NCBI GenBank assembly: GCA_023390115.1
Contig: JAEWDM010000007.1
Location: forward strand, 62,001 to 126,000
Length of the DNA stretch: 64,000 nt
Direction: 5' to 3'
Source: Bacillota bacterium
GTDB lineage: Bacteria > Bacillota > Clostridia > Acetivibrionales > DSM-27016
Shown here: one piece after another, positions 26,167-34,648 of the stretch
Layout: each line of letters opens with the position of its first letter
How positions within the stretch are numbered: the stretch's first letter is position 1
Made by a program: the position numbers and the translations under genes
Notes under the pieces: model-generated
Seen by the model: the letters and a program-made list of their open reading frames with translations, nothing else
The model's database searches: none
What the model was told of the DNA's origin: nothing

Positions 26167-27687
26167 CTGGAAAACAAAATAGGAATTATAGACTTAGGCT
26201 CCAACTCGGTACGCCTGGTCATTTTTGAAGTAAAGGACAGCGGTACATTTCGTATAGTAGATGATATAAGCGACACTATACGTTTAAGTGAGGGTATGGT
26301 AGAGGGAAGGTATATAAACGATCTGGCTATAAGAAAGGCTATTAAAACAATTAAGCTTTTTAAAAAGCTCTGCTCAGCTTATAATATACAAAGCTCCTCA
26401 ATTATTCCCGTAGCAACAGCCGCAGTAAGAAAAGCAGAAAACAGGGATGATTTTTTAAAGCTTTTGTTTAACTTAACAGGCTTAAAATTTAACATTCTCT
26501 CCGGAGATGAAGAGGCACTTTATGTATATAAGGCAGTGATAAGCTCCATAGACATTGATTCCGGAGTCATTGTAGATATTGGCGGAGGAAGCACGGAAAT
26601 AATAAAATTCAGTCAAAGAAGTGTAATAAACCATATCAGCATTCCCATAGGAGCCATCGTTGCAACAGAAGAATTTCTGGGCAAAAACGCTGTATCCCCT
26701 GAAAGCATAAGAGTTTTAGACAGGCATCTTGAATCGGTTCTCTCCGGTCTGGGCTGGCTTTCGACGGATGAGCCTCCTGTAATAATAGGCCTTGGGGGAA
26801 CCATAAGAAACATGGCTAAGATTCACAGAAAGCGGTTCAATTATCCCCTGGAAGCAATACACAACTACATGATTCCCATAAGTGATTTCTATAGTATTTA
26901 TGATTACATAAAAAGCCTTGACTTAGAAGCAAGGAAGAAAATAGAGGGAATGTCCTCCAGCAGGGCCGACATTCTGGTTGGGGGGCTGACTATACTAAAA
27001 GCCATATCCTCAATTACCCGTTCCTCAACTCTTGTTATAAGCGGAAACGGGCTCCGCGAAGGTATTATGTTTGAATACATAATGGGCAGGTACCCTGAAA
27101 AAAGGTTTACAAATGTCCTCGACTTCAGTCTTGACAACCTGATAGAGATGTATTCGGTGCGCCAGGATCATTCAAGGCATATATGCGACATGGCATTATC
27201 CATGTTTGACCAGTTGAAGCCTCTGCACAGGCTTGACAATAATGAAAGGAGAATTCTCAGGGCCGCTGCTCTGCTTCACGATATAGGTATTTCCGTTAAC
27301 TATTACCGGCATTATATACATTCCTTTTATATGATTTTAAATTCAAAGATTAACGGACTGTCTCACCGTGAAATAGTAATGACTGCAATTATAGCGGCTT
27401 GCCATGAGAAGGAGAAATTGAAAAAGAATTTTTACAAGGATTATGAAAAGCTTCTTTTAAGGGATGACGAAAAAATACTCTTAAAGCTTTCTCTTATTTT
27501 AAGGATCTCCGAAAGCCTTGACAGGAGCGAGACCAGAATCGTTAAATCCCTTATATGCCAGATAGACTCCAAATCAGTAAAAATAAAGACTCACAACAGC
27601 GGAGACGCCGAGCTGGAGATAAATCTCTCAAATGAAAACGCCTCAAGCTTTAAAAAGCTTTTCAAAAGAGAATTGCTCATTACATGA
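26167..27687 (+). CDS. Ppx/GppA exopolyphosphatase family protein with HD domain
   Basis: 506 aa if translation starts at CTG 26167. The invariant N-terminal motif GIIDLGSNSVRLVIF encoded at 26182-26226 lies upstream of any ATG (the first is 26296), and a stop codon at 26161 leaves CTG as the likeliest start; AGGCGTGGTG sits just ahead. The ASKHA domain continues with ATAAVRKAENRDDFL, LSGDEEALYVYKAV, VVDIGGGSTEII and GLGGTIRNMAK. An HD domain follows (AALLHDIGISVNYYRHYIHS). Such enzymes split phosphate from polyphosphate chains or pppGpp. Starting at the ATG would delete the nucleotide-binding strand. Confidence 0.88.
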   Translation: MENKIGIIDLGSNSVRLVIFEVKDSGTFRIVDDISDTIRLSEGMVEGRYINDLAIRKAIKTIKLFKKLCSAYNIQSSSIIPVATAAVRKAENRDDFLKLLFNLTGLKFNILSGDEEALYVYKAVISSIDIDSGVIVDIGGGSTEIIKFSQRSVINHISIPIGAIVATEEFLGKNAVSPESIRVLDRHLESVLSGLGWLSTDEPPVIIGLGGTIRNMAKIHRKRFNYPLEAIHNYMIPISDFYSIYDYIKSLDLEARKKIEGMSSSRADILVGGLTILKAISSITRSSTLVISGNGLREGIMFEYIMGRYPEKRFTNVLDFSLDNLIEMYSVRQDHSRHICDMALSMFDQLKPLHRLDNNERRILRAAALLHDIGISVNYYRHYIHSFYMILNSKINGLSHREIVMTAIIAACHEKEKLKKNFYKDYEKLLLRDDEKILLKLSLILRISESLDRSETRIVKSLICQIDSKSVKIKTHNSGDAELEINLSNENASSFKKLFKRELLIT

Positions 27688-27708
27688 TTTTTAAACCTTA
27701 GGGGAGCG

Positions 27709-27747
27709 CGCTGCAAGACATAAATATCGGCAGTATGCCTTGCAGCC
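27709..27747. terminator. Hairpin between convergent ppx and response-regulator genes
   Basis: GCTGCAAG-A-CATA / TATG-C-CTTGCAGC with a 12-base loop; the tail on the plus strand is only pyrimidine-rich (CCGGCCCTTTCCTTTATT). Confidence 0.55.
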
Positions 27748-27758
27748 GGCCCTTTCCT

Positions 27759-28487
27759 TTATTGTACGCCAATCTCCTCATCCTTAGGCTCAAGCTCTAT
27801 CCTATATGCTGAATTTTCATCTCTCCGGATGCTTAAATTATATCCTGACCATTGGGATATTTTCAGAGCTATTGTGTCCATACAAATATCCAGCATACCG
27901 CAAGCCTCGGCAGTAATTTCCCTCCATACCCTTTCAACCAAAAAATTCCTCTTAAGCGACTTGCTTTTATTCTTTATTAAAAGGTACAAAATTTCAAATT
28001 CCCTTGAATTAAGAATTATCTCATTTCCGGCAGCAGAGACGCTTCCTTCCTCCGGATTTATCAGGATATCTCCGTACTTCAGAGCAGGCATGGCCGGTTG
28101 ATCCCATACTTTAGCGCTTCCCGGAAATTTAAGCTGTGATTTTATCCTTGCGGCCATTTCCTGAAAGCTAAAGGGCTTTATTATATAGTCATCCGCCCCA
28201 AGCTCAAGCGCCAGCACCACGCTCAGGTCATCGGACTTATCCGATATGGCAAGCAGCGGTATCCTTACTAAAGAGAGCTCTGCTCTTATTTGCCTTATAA
28301 TGTCGAACTGCTCCATATCAGGAAATGATACCTCTGTAACAATTATGTCAAAGCTTTTTTCCTTAGCCTTTGCTATTCCTTTTTTCCCCACATCCGAGCT
28401 ATAAACCTTATAGCCCCTTTTTTTCAGATCGTCTCTTAACATTTTTCTTATATTTTTATTGTTATCTATAATTAGAACAGATTTCAT
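27759..28487 (-). CDS. OmpR/PhoB-type response regulator with degenerate receiver
   Basis: 242 aa from the second ATG (GGGAG seven bases upstream). Receiver about residues 1-115, winged helix about 130-235 (GDILINPEEGSVSAAGNEII, SREFEILYLLIKNKSK, FLVERVWREI). The phospho-acceptor Asp is replaced by Glu52 (IIVTEVSFPDM instead of D), and the acidic pair is D8-N9; the switch Lys104 (IIKPF) and Ser82 are kept. Glu at the acceptor position often mimics phosphorylation, so the protein may be constitutively active or controlled by ligand or partner. No histidine kinase is adjacent. Confidence 0.88.
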   Translation of the reverse strand: MKSVLIIDNNKNIRKMLRDDLKKRGYKVYSSDVGKKGIAKAKEKSFDIIVTEVSFPDMEQFDIIRQIRAELSLVRIPLLAISDKSDDLSVVLALELGADDYIIKPFSFQEMAARIKSQLKFPGSAKVWDQPAMPALKYGDILINPEEGSVSAAGNEIILNSREFEILYLLIKNKSKSLKRNFLVERVWREITAEACGMLDICMDTIALKISQWSGYNLSIRRDENSAYRIELEPKDEEIGVQ

Positions 28488-28572
28488 AGACATACTCCCG
28501 GCGGGGCTTTTTAACTTTATTATGTCTTAGGGTAATTAAAGCAATATTAATTAAATGTAAAGACAAGGTAAA

Positions 28573-29139
28573 TTAAACGGGCCTGTAGCCGCTCCTTTTT
28601 ATTATCTCCCTTAAGACCTTTGTAGATACGGGTGCTCCCTTGTATACCCCGTCATAGAAATCCATCTTTCCCGGATCTCCCATGCCGACCACCAGAATAT
28701 TCTCCATTCCCTTCAAAACGCTTAAGGTATCTCCGCATATCTCATTTCCGCCCGCAGCATTGCCATACTTGTCCACCGCACCCTCTATAACCCTTCCTTC
28801 CCTGGTTACAGAGCATGTAACCCTTAATCCGTTGCAATCGCTTCCGTTTGAGGATACGGCAGCTATACCCAGAACATTGACGGCACCGCTTTCCATTATT
28901 ATTTTCATGGCATACTCCCCCTTTCCCGCACCTTCCTTACCCCTGTCATCCACCATGACCACCACTGGATCAGACCCGGCGGCTTTTATCAGAGACACAA
29001 TCTGATATCCCGTCAATGGGGTGGGGTTTCCGGCGGACGCCGAAATACATCTTCCCCCTATGTTTGCCGCCGCCGTCTCCATGGCATGTCCGGCGGATCT
29101 GTCTCCGTCGGTAACAATAATTACATTGTGCTTATCCAT
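28573..29139 (-). CDS. spoVAE: Stage V sporulation protein AE (soluble SpoVAEa type)
   Basis: 188 aa. Begins MDKHNVIIVTDGDRSAGHA, continues with SASAGNPTPLTGYQIVSLIK, PVVVMVDDRGKEGAGKGEYA and VVGMGDPGKMDFYDGVYKGA: the SpoVAEa pattern. SpoVA proteins form the channel complex for Ca-dipicolinate movement in sporulation and germination; this subunit is the soluble one, made in the forespore. The other spoVA genes are absent here. Start chosen at ATG because it matches the conserved N terminus; it overlaps the small upstream gene by eight bases. It is downstream of sigF beyond a terminator. Confidence 0.85.
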   Translation of the reverse strand: MDKHNVIIVTDGDRSAGHAMETAAANIGGRCISASAGNPTPLTGYQIVSLIKAAGSDPVVVMVDDRGKEGAGKGEYAMKIIMESGAVNVLGIAAVSSNGSDCNGLRVTCSVTREGRVIEGAVDKYGNAAGGNEICGDTLSVLKGMENILVVGMGDPGKMDFYDGVYKGAPVSTKVLREIIKRSGYRPV

Positions 29140-29311
29140 GAAGCCCTTGCCATCCCATATCCTCCGGCATTGCCGACATAACAAAAACACCTCTGGTATA
29201 GGATTTCTGCGAATTATGAGTAAGAAGAAATATGCCCGCAGCCACTGCTATGGCAATGAGCGCCAGCACTATAAATATCACTATCTTATGCCTGCCGAAA
29301 ACACCTGTCAT
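29132..29311 (-). CDS. Small single-pass membrane protein coupled to spoVAE
   Basis: 59 aa, ATG preceded by GGAGGATAATGT. One hydrophobic helix at about residues 9-30 (KIVIFIVLALIAIAVAAGIF) with a basic N terminus and a short tail (TRGVFVMSAMPEDMGWQGLH). The last eight bases overlap the spoVAE start, so translation is coupled. It could be a forespore membrane anchor or partner of the soluble SpoVAE protein; I recognise no family. Confidence 0.7.
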   Translation of the reverse strand: MTGVFGRHKIVIFIVLALIAIAVAAGIFLLTHNSQKSYTRGVFVMSAMPEDMGWQGLHG

Positions 29312-29365
29312 ACATTATCCTCCATATCTAAAATCCAATTCAAAGCAAATCCTTAAATAGTATTT

Positions 29366-29405
29366 CAAAAAATAAAGGCAATATGCAAATTTTTGCACAT
29401 TGCCC
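29366..29405 (-). terminator. Terminator after sigF
   Basis: Minus strand GGCAAT-G-TGCAAA ... TTTGCA-T-ATTGCC then TTTATTTTTT; starts three bases after the sigF stop. Confidence 0.88.
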
Positions 29406-29407
29406 GC

Positions 29408-30163
29408 TTATCCGCAGTTGATTTTTTTTCTTATTTCCTGCAGTATTTTCTTTTCAATTCTTGATACCTGCACCTGAGATATTCCAAGCAGCTTTGCAAT
29501 CTGAAACTGAGTCTTCTCCTTAAAATATCTGAGAATAATTATCTGCTTTTCTCTGGGGCCCAGTGTATCCAGTATTTGCCTTAATGCAAGCTTATCTATG
29601 AGCTCTACCTCATTATTATTCGCCTCTCCGTTTATTCTGTCAATTAAAAGCATGGGAGAGCTATCCCCTTCCCCCACAGTGCTGTATAAGGATTCGGGAG
29701 AGCATCCTGCCTCCATAGCCATTACCAACTCCTCCGCAGGTATATTGAGCCTTATTGACATCTCATTTATTGAGGGCTCGCGCCCAAGCTCCTTGCTCAT
29801 AATTTCCTTTGTTACTCTAGCTTTATTGGAGATCTCCTTTAATGAACGGCTGACCTTTATAATTCCGTCATCCCTTATAAATCTTTTTATTTCGCCTATT
29901 ATCATAGGCACGGCATAGGTGGAAAACTTCACGTCAAAGGATTGGTTAAACTTATTTATCGCCTTTATAAGCCCTATGCAGCCTATCTGAAAAATATCCT
30001 CCGTTTCATAGCCCCGGTTCTGAAATCTTTTCACTATGCTCCATACCAGCCCTATATTCTTTTCAACCAGGAAGGCCTGAGCATCCTTATCCCCTTCTTT
30101 AGTCCTTTTTATAAGCTCAAGCACATCTTCTTCACTGTAGTCCTTATTATAAAAATCATTCAT
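29408..30163 (-). CDS. sigF: Sporulation sigma factor SigF
   Basis: 251 aa from ATG with TAGGAGAATTT upstream (MNDFYNKDYSEEDV); longer starts have no ribosome site. Sigma-70 family with region 2 (LVWSIVKRFQNRGYETEDIF, IGCIGLIKAINKF, FSTYAVPMIIGEIKRFIRDD), region 3 (KVSRSLKEI) and region 4 (LGPREKQIIILRYFKEKTQF, IAKLLGISQVQVSRIEKKIL). Third gene after spoIIAA and spoIIAB, the canonical forespore sigma operon. SigF is held inactive by SpoIIAB until septation. SigG is the main alternative but the operon position decides. Confidence 0.96.
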   Translation of the reverse strand: MNDFYNKDYSEEDVLELIKRTKEGDKDAQAFLVEKNIGLVWSIVKRFQNRGYETEDIFQIGCIGLIKAINKFNQSFDVKFSTYAVPMIIGEIKRFIRDDGIIKVSRSLKEISNKARVTKEIMSKELGREPSINEMSIRLNIPAEELVMAMEAGCSPESLYSTVGEGDSSPMLLIDRINGEANNNEVELIDKLALRQILDTLGPREKQIIILRYFKEKTQFQIAKLLGISQVQVSRIEKKILQEIRKKINCG

Positions 30164-30288
30164 AAATTCTCCTAGGCCTCTCATGCATATAAATAATCTC
30201 ATATGCATATTATTGCTTAATTTACTTATTTTTACACTATTGCTCAAAAAAAAATACTATTTCCCGCTTGTATGAATTATTAAATCCC

Positions 30289-30717
30289 TTATTTGAGGCT
30301 AAATTTTTTAAACATTTTAACGGTTGTGCCCATACCGGGCTCAGAAACTATTTTAATTTCATCCATAAAGGTTTCCATAACGGTAAAGCCCATTCCCGAT
30401 CTTTCAAGCTCAGGCTTTGACGTATACAATGGCTGTCTTGCCATTTCAATGTCATCTATACCCCTTCCCTGATCCGACACGGTGATTTCCACGGAATTTT
30501 CATAAAGCGTACAGCTCATTTTTATGTACCCATCCCTGTTTTCATATCCGTGTATTATACAGTTTGTTACCGCCTCCGAAACAGAGGTCTTTATATCGGC
30601 AAGCTCCTCAAGAGTAGGGTCAAGCTGTGAAACAAATGCCGCAGCGGCGACTCTTGCAAAAGCCTCATTGCTTGATCTGCTCAAGAACTCAAGTTTCATT
30701 TCATTTATCGGCTGCAT
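30289..30717 (-). CDS. spoIIAB: Anti-sigma F factor / serine kinase SpoIIAB
   Basis: 142 aa from ATG preceded by GAGGAGGAAAAAG. GHKL-type ATPase with the N-box SEAVTNCIIHGYENRDG, G1 VSDQGRGIDDIE and G2 SGMGFTVMETFMDE. It binds and inhibits SigF with ATP, or phosphorylates SpoIIAA. Eleven bases after spoIIAA, 125 bases before sigF. Confidence 0.96.
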   Translation of the reverse strand: MQPINEMKLEFLSRSSNEAFARVAAAAFVSQLDPTLEELADIKTSVSEAVTNCIIHGYENRDGYIKMSCTLYENSVEITVSDQGRGIDDIEMARQPLYTSKPELERSGMGFTVMETFMDEIKIVSEPGMGTTVKMFKKFSLK

Positions 30718-30728
30718 CTTTTTCCTCC

Positions 30729-31064
30729 TCACATGCTGCTGACAGCAGTGTCTATATTATCGTATACAGGCATTATTCTTAAAAGTCCGGACATTTCAAA
30801 AATACGCTTCACCTGTGAGTTGACATTTGCTATTACAGCTTTTCCATTCAGCTTTTGAATATTCTTGTACCTTCCCATTATTACTCCTATTCCCGAGCTA
30901 TCCATAAAAGTAACTCTTGAAAAGTCAAAAACTACATTCTTAGTGGTGGATTTCAGCATTTCTCCATCCACCTTTTCACGGATATATTCGGCAGAATGAT
31001 GATCCATTTCCCCATATATTGCAACTATCAGTGTAGAGCCTCTGCTTGAAAATTTAACCTGCAA
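30729..31064 (-). CDS. spoIIAA: Anti-sigma F factor antagonist SpoIIAA
   Basis: 111 aa from a TTG start (GGGGAGG nine bases upstream); an ATG six codons earlier lies inside the ribosome site. STAS domain beginning QVKFSSRGSTLIVAIYGEMD, with DSSGIGVIMGR at about residues 55-65 carrying the Ser phosphorylated by SpoIIAB. Dephosphorylated SpoIIAA releases SigF in the forespore. A sigma-H type promoter lies about 80 bases upstream. Confidence 0.95.
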   Translation of the reverse strand: MQVKFSSRGSTLIVAIYGEMDHHSAEYIREKVDGEMLKSTTKNVVFDFSRVTFMDSSGIGVIMGRYKNIQKLNGKAVIANVNSQVKRIFEMSGLLRIMPVYDNIDTAVSSM

Positions 31065-31141
31065 CTGTACACGCCTCCCCATAATGTATTATACGCAAAT
31101 AATCGCTTTACAATTATAACCATATAAAGCTTTATCTTAAT

Positions 31142-31170
31142 CTATTCTCTATAATATGGAAAAACCCTTC
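31142..31170 (-). promoter_or_regulatory. Sigma-H-type promoter of the spoIIA operon
   Basis: Minus strand GAAGGGTTT (31162-31170), 11-base spacer, AGAGAATAG (31142-31150). This fits the sigma-H pattern RnAGGAwWW-N11/12-RnnGAATww with two mismatches, the known class for spoIIA. Confidence 0.75.
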
Positions 31171-31235
31171 AAAGAAAATTGTAATATTGTGTAAAATAGA
31201 AGTTTTTATTTCATAATTTCAGTATCAGGCAATTC

Positions 31236-31499
31236 TTACTCCTTAAAGCCCGAGGCTATAAGCTCCGTCAGCTCCTTAACCGCCAAATGCGCATCTTCCC
31301 CCTCGGCGCCGATAGTAATTTGATATCCCTCAACGGCAGTCAAAGACATCAATCCCATTATACTTTTGGCATTTACTCTCTTGTCCGACTTTATTATCCA
31401 AATATGCGAAGTAAACTTTCCTGCAGTCTGAACAAACAAAGCGGCCTGCCTAGCATGAAGCGCTGTTGAATTCGATATCTCAACAGTACTCTCAACCAT
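31236..31499 (-). CDS. HPr-family phosphocarrier
   Basis: 87 aa. His15 (ALHARQAALF) and Ser46 (NAKSIMGLMSL) are both present, so it can be phosphorylated by enzyme I and by HPr kinase. It is last in the whiA cluster, the place occupied by Crh in Bacillus, but Crh lacks His15. Its kinase is at the head of the same gene run (38595-39551). Likely role: PTS carrier and carbon-catabolite signalling through CcpA. Four bases separate it from whiA. Confidence 0.92.
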   Translation of the reverse strand: MVESTVEISNSTALHARQAALFVQTAGKFTSHIWIIKSDKRVNAKSIMGLMSLTAVEGYQITIGAEGEDAHLAVKELTELIASGFKE

Positions 31500-31502
31500 T
31501 AA

Positions 31503-32477
31503 TTACTCCCCCTCTGATTTTCTGGCATTCTCTGCAATCTCATCCAATTTTCTCAGTCTGTGGTTTACACCTGATTTGCCTAAAGCAGGACTAAGCATTT
31601 GACCCAATTCCTTTAAATTTGCATCGCTGTAGTTAAGCCTCAGCTCTGCAACCTCCCTTAAATTATCAGGAAGGTTATCGAAGCCCAGGGTATCTCTTAT
31701 ATATTTAATGTTCTCCACCTGTCTGACTGAGGCTGTGACGGTTTTTTCAAGGTTTGCGGTTTCACAATTAACAATTCTGTTTACATTGTTTCTCATTTCC
31801 TTAAGAATACGTACATTTTCAAGCTCCAGCAAGGAAGCATGCGCTCCTATTATATTCAAAAAGTCTACTATGTTTTCGCCTTCCTTTAAATAGGTTACAT
31901 ATGTCCCTTTTCGTTTTACTATCTTGGCATTTAAACCAAACCCGTTCATAAGCATCTGTATTTGGGCAGCAGCCTCTCTGCTGTGATTGGATATCTCAAG
32001 ATGATAAGTCTTTTCAGGATCACTTATAGAACCTCCCGAAAGAAAAGCTCCCCTAAGATATGCCTTTTTGCAGCAAGGCTTTTTAAATTTATCGTCCCCA
32101 AATAATGAGGAGTCCGCGGCACTATTTAAAAAGCTGGCCCCCCTTTTGTTCCTGGCAGTCATGTTGATATCCTCCAGCACCTGCCTGGCACCTATTAAAT
32201 CAGTTATTACCAGTATATATGAAGTATGCTTTTTTAATTTCTTACTCTTTCTGGCAACAACCTCAGGATAGATATTATATATTTTCTTTATATTTGTAAA
32301 AAGCTTGCGTGCGAAAGCAGCATTTTCAGTCACGACCTTAATGTTAGCCTCACCCTTTGTATTAAAGCTTATCACGCCGCTTATCCTGACAACCGCCGCC
32401 AATTCAGAAAGCAAACAGCACCTTCCCGCTATTTCAACCCTGCATAATTCGTTTTTTACTGATGATGAGAATGACAA
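31503..32477 (-). CDS. whiA: DNA-binding protein WhiA
   Basis: 324 aa from a TTG with GGGGTG six bases upstream, giving the usual N terminus SFSSSVKNELCRV. Degenerate LAGLIDADG homing-endonuclease fold (KKAYLRGAFLSGGSISDPEK) plus C-terminal HTH (LKELGQMLSPALGKSGVNHR). In Firmicutes it affects cell division and chromosome segregation. Follows the debranching enzyme after about 90 bases. Confidence 0.95.
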   Translation of the reverse strand: MSFSSSVKNELCRVEIAGRCCLLSELAAVVRISGVISFNTKGEANIKVVTENAAFARKLFTNIKKIYNIYPEVVARKSKKLKKHTSYILVITDLIGARQVLEDINMTARNKRGASFLNSAADSSLFGDDKFKKPCCKKAYLRGAFLSGGSISDPEKTYHLEISNHSREAAAQIQMLMNGFGLNAKIVKRKGTYVTYLKEGENIVDFLNIIGAHASLLELENVRILKEMRNNVNRIVNCETANLEKTVTASVRQVENIKYIRDTLGFDNLPDNLREVAELRLNYSDANLKELGQMLSPALGKSGVNHRLRKLDEIAENARKSEGE

Positions 32478-32568
32478 GTGACACACCCCATCCAAAGACT
32501 GCTATAGTACAGACAAATATTCCGCCCTCTTTTTATAAAGCTTAATATAATATACCACAAAAATAATC

Positions 32569-34551
32569 TTATTGCAAATTCCCCGCACCATGCCCTAAAA
32601 GCTCGGTATATGCCCTGAGAATTTCTCCGACGCTCCAGGCCTGTGCAAAGCATCCCTTGGGAGCATTTGATCCGTCTCCGTCAAAAATTTCCGATATTGA
32701 GCCTATACAGGCGTCTGCAAGATGATCCCTTAACGGATCTATAAATTTTAAAGCAAGGCTTCTGTTGCTTTCGGTATTTCCATACGCTTTTATAAAGGCG
32801 GTTATAAAATGCCCGAGCGGCCACGTCCAAACCGTTCCCTGATGATAGGAGCTGTCTCTGCTGTGAATGTCCCCGGTATAGGTGCCTCTGTAGTTCCGGT
32901 CACTGCTGCACAGGCTCTTTAGTCCATAAGCGGTATAAAGCTCCTTCCAGACCTTGCGAACCACTTTTTTTGCTTTTTCTCCCGATATTACAGGATAAGA
33001 CAGGCTAACGGCAAATATCTGATTAGGCCTTATGCTGGAGTCCTTATAATCATTAATTACAACATCATACAGGCATTGCTTGCGGTTATTCCAAAAAGCA
33101 GCTTCAAAGGATCTCCGGGCCTCTTTGGCTATAGACCTGTAATAACCGGCATCATCCCCGTTTAGAGCAGCAATCCTTTCCATTATATTCAGCGCGTTAT
33201 ACCATAATGCATTTATTTCAACAGCCTTACCATGCCTCGGTGTCACCACCCAGCGTCCTATCTTGGCATCCATCCATGTAAGCTGTACTCCCGCCTGGCC
33301 TGCTGAAATAAGATAGTCGGAATCCATTGCTATATTAAACCTTGTTCCTTTAATATAGTGCTCAATAATGTCTTTTAATACCATATATATGTTTTCATTT
33401 ATAAACTTTAAATCGCCTGTATGCTCTATATACTTGTTTACCGCCTCAAAATACCACAGAGCGGCATCTACGCTGTTATACGCAGGCTCATGGCCCTCGT
33501 CGTCGGGAAATACATTAGGTACAAGCCCGTTGCTGACATATCTTGAGAAGGTATATAATATGTCCCGTGCATCCTCAAACCTCTTTGTCGCAAGGGTAAT
33601 CCCGGTAAAAGCGATCATTGTATCCCTCCCCCAGTCTGTAAACCACGGATACCCTGCCAAAATGGTTCTTGAGCTTGTAGATTCCCTGTAAACAATAAAT
33701 GCGTCGGAGGCCATAACAAGCCTGTCCGCAAGCTCATCCCCATACCCCGCCGTACTCACCAGAGCCTTAAGCCTCTTCTCCTCGGCACTTATCAATTTCT
33801 CACCGCAGCAATCCTTCACTTCCTTTTCCAGGGTAGCTATAATAGTCACATATTTTTCTTCATAGCTTTCCAGCTTAATGTCAAAGCATCCGGGAATATA
33901 ATGATCCTCTATGCAATCAAGGCCCCTCTCCCTCTCGGCCTCATAATACATGTTAAAAAAATAGCACCTGTCCCATACCGTAAATTCTCCCTCGCTGCAC
34001 AATAAATTTATATCGGTATTAAAATAGGCAGGCTTTATAATTGCTCCACCAGGCACTCTTTTGACATTAAATTTTAAAAATTCACTGCGAGAGCTGTGAT
34101 GGTAATTTCTGAAATTAATAAGAGGTGTAAGCTTTAAATTGGACTCTCCGGCCCCATTTATGATATGGTACTGAATTACTGTTGTATTCTGTCCGTAAAC
34201 CATGCAAATCTTTTTTTCTATAAACGCATCCTCCAAGCTGTATGTAAAAGTGGGAAGAGGATCTATTGACACCCTCTGCAGGTTGTAATAGCCCCTCATT
34301 ATATAATCCGGCGTCTGAAATGAATACAGGTTATAATCCTTGCCGTTAATTGTAAAGCATTCATCTATTTTTGATAAGACCAGGTGCCTTTCCACAGGCG
34401 CTTTCAGTGAAGCGACAAGCAGCCCGTGATATCTCCTGGTATTGGCGCATATGATAGTGGAGGATGCAAAGCCCCCGATCCCGTTAGTTAAAAGCCATTC
34501 CTTTTCTACGCCTCTCTCAAAGGTCCTCCAATCGGCTTTACCAAACTCCAT
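32569..34551 (-). CDS. Glycogen debranching enzyme (amylo-alpha-1,6-glucosidase, GDE type)
   Basis: 660 aa, the length of the archaeal/bacterial GDE. N-terminal domain starts EWLLTNGIGGFASSTIICANTRRYHGLLVA (here cut: NGIGGFASST, TRRYHGLLVA). The GH133-like (alpha/alpha)6 barrel has GYPWFTDWGRDTMIAF (catalytic acid region), FPDDEGHEPAYNSVDAALWYF, QLTWMDAKIGRWVVTPRHGK and TVWTWPLGHFITAF. It removes alpha-1,6 branches of glycogen. It is unusual here, sitting between yvcK and whiA, which are normally adjacent. Confidence 0.93.
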   Translation of the reverse strand: MEFGKADWRTFERGVEKEWLLTNGIGGFASSTIICANTRRYHGLLVASLKAPVERHLVLSKIDECFTINGKDYNLYSFQTPDYIMRGYYNLQRVSIDPLPTFTYSLEDAFIEKKICMVYGQNTTVIQYHIINGAGESNLKLTPLINFRNYHHSSRSEFLKFNVKRVPGGAIIKPAYFNTDINLLCSEGEFTVWDRCYFFNMYYEAERERGLDCIEDHYIPGCFDIKLESYEEKYVTIIATLEKEVKDCCGEKLISAEEKRLKALVSTAGYGDELADRLVMASDAFIVYRESTSSRTILAGYPWFTDWGRDTMIAFTGITLATKRFEDARDILYTFSRYVSNGLVPNVFPDDEGHEPAYNSVDAALWYFEAVNKYIEHTGDLKFINENIYMVLKDIIEHYIKGTRFNIAMDSDYLISAGQAGVQLTWMDAKIGRWVVTPRHGKAVEINALWYNALNIMERIAALNGDDAGYYRSIAKEARRSFEAAFWNNRKQCLYDVVINDYKDSSIRPNQIFAVSLSYPVISGEKAKKVVRKVWKELYTAYGLKSLCSSDRNYRGTYTGDIHSRDSSYHQGTVWTWPLGHFITAFIKAYGNTESNRSLALKFIDPLRDHLADACIGSISEIFDGDGSNAPKGCFAQAWSVGEILRAYTELLGHGAGNLQ

Positions 34552-34648
34552 TAAATAACCTCCCGCAAAACTGTAATTTGCTCTTTCTTACGTCAACCCT
34601 ACTTTATATTACCATATTCACTTTTTTTGTCAATACGACAAGGTTCTG

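Noticed and set aside
26296..27687. ATG 26296 as the start of the Ppx/GppA gene
   Set aside because: It would remove the conserved GIIDLGSNSVRL strand that is in frame and intact just upstream.
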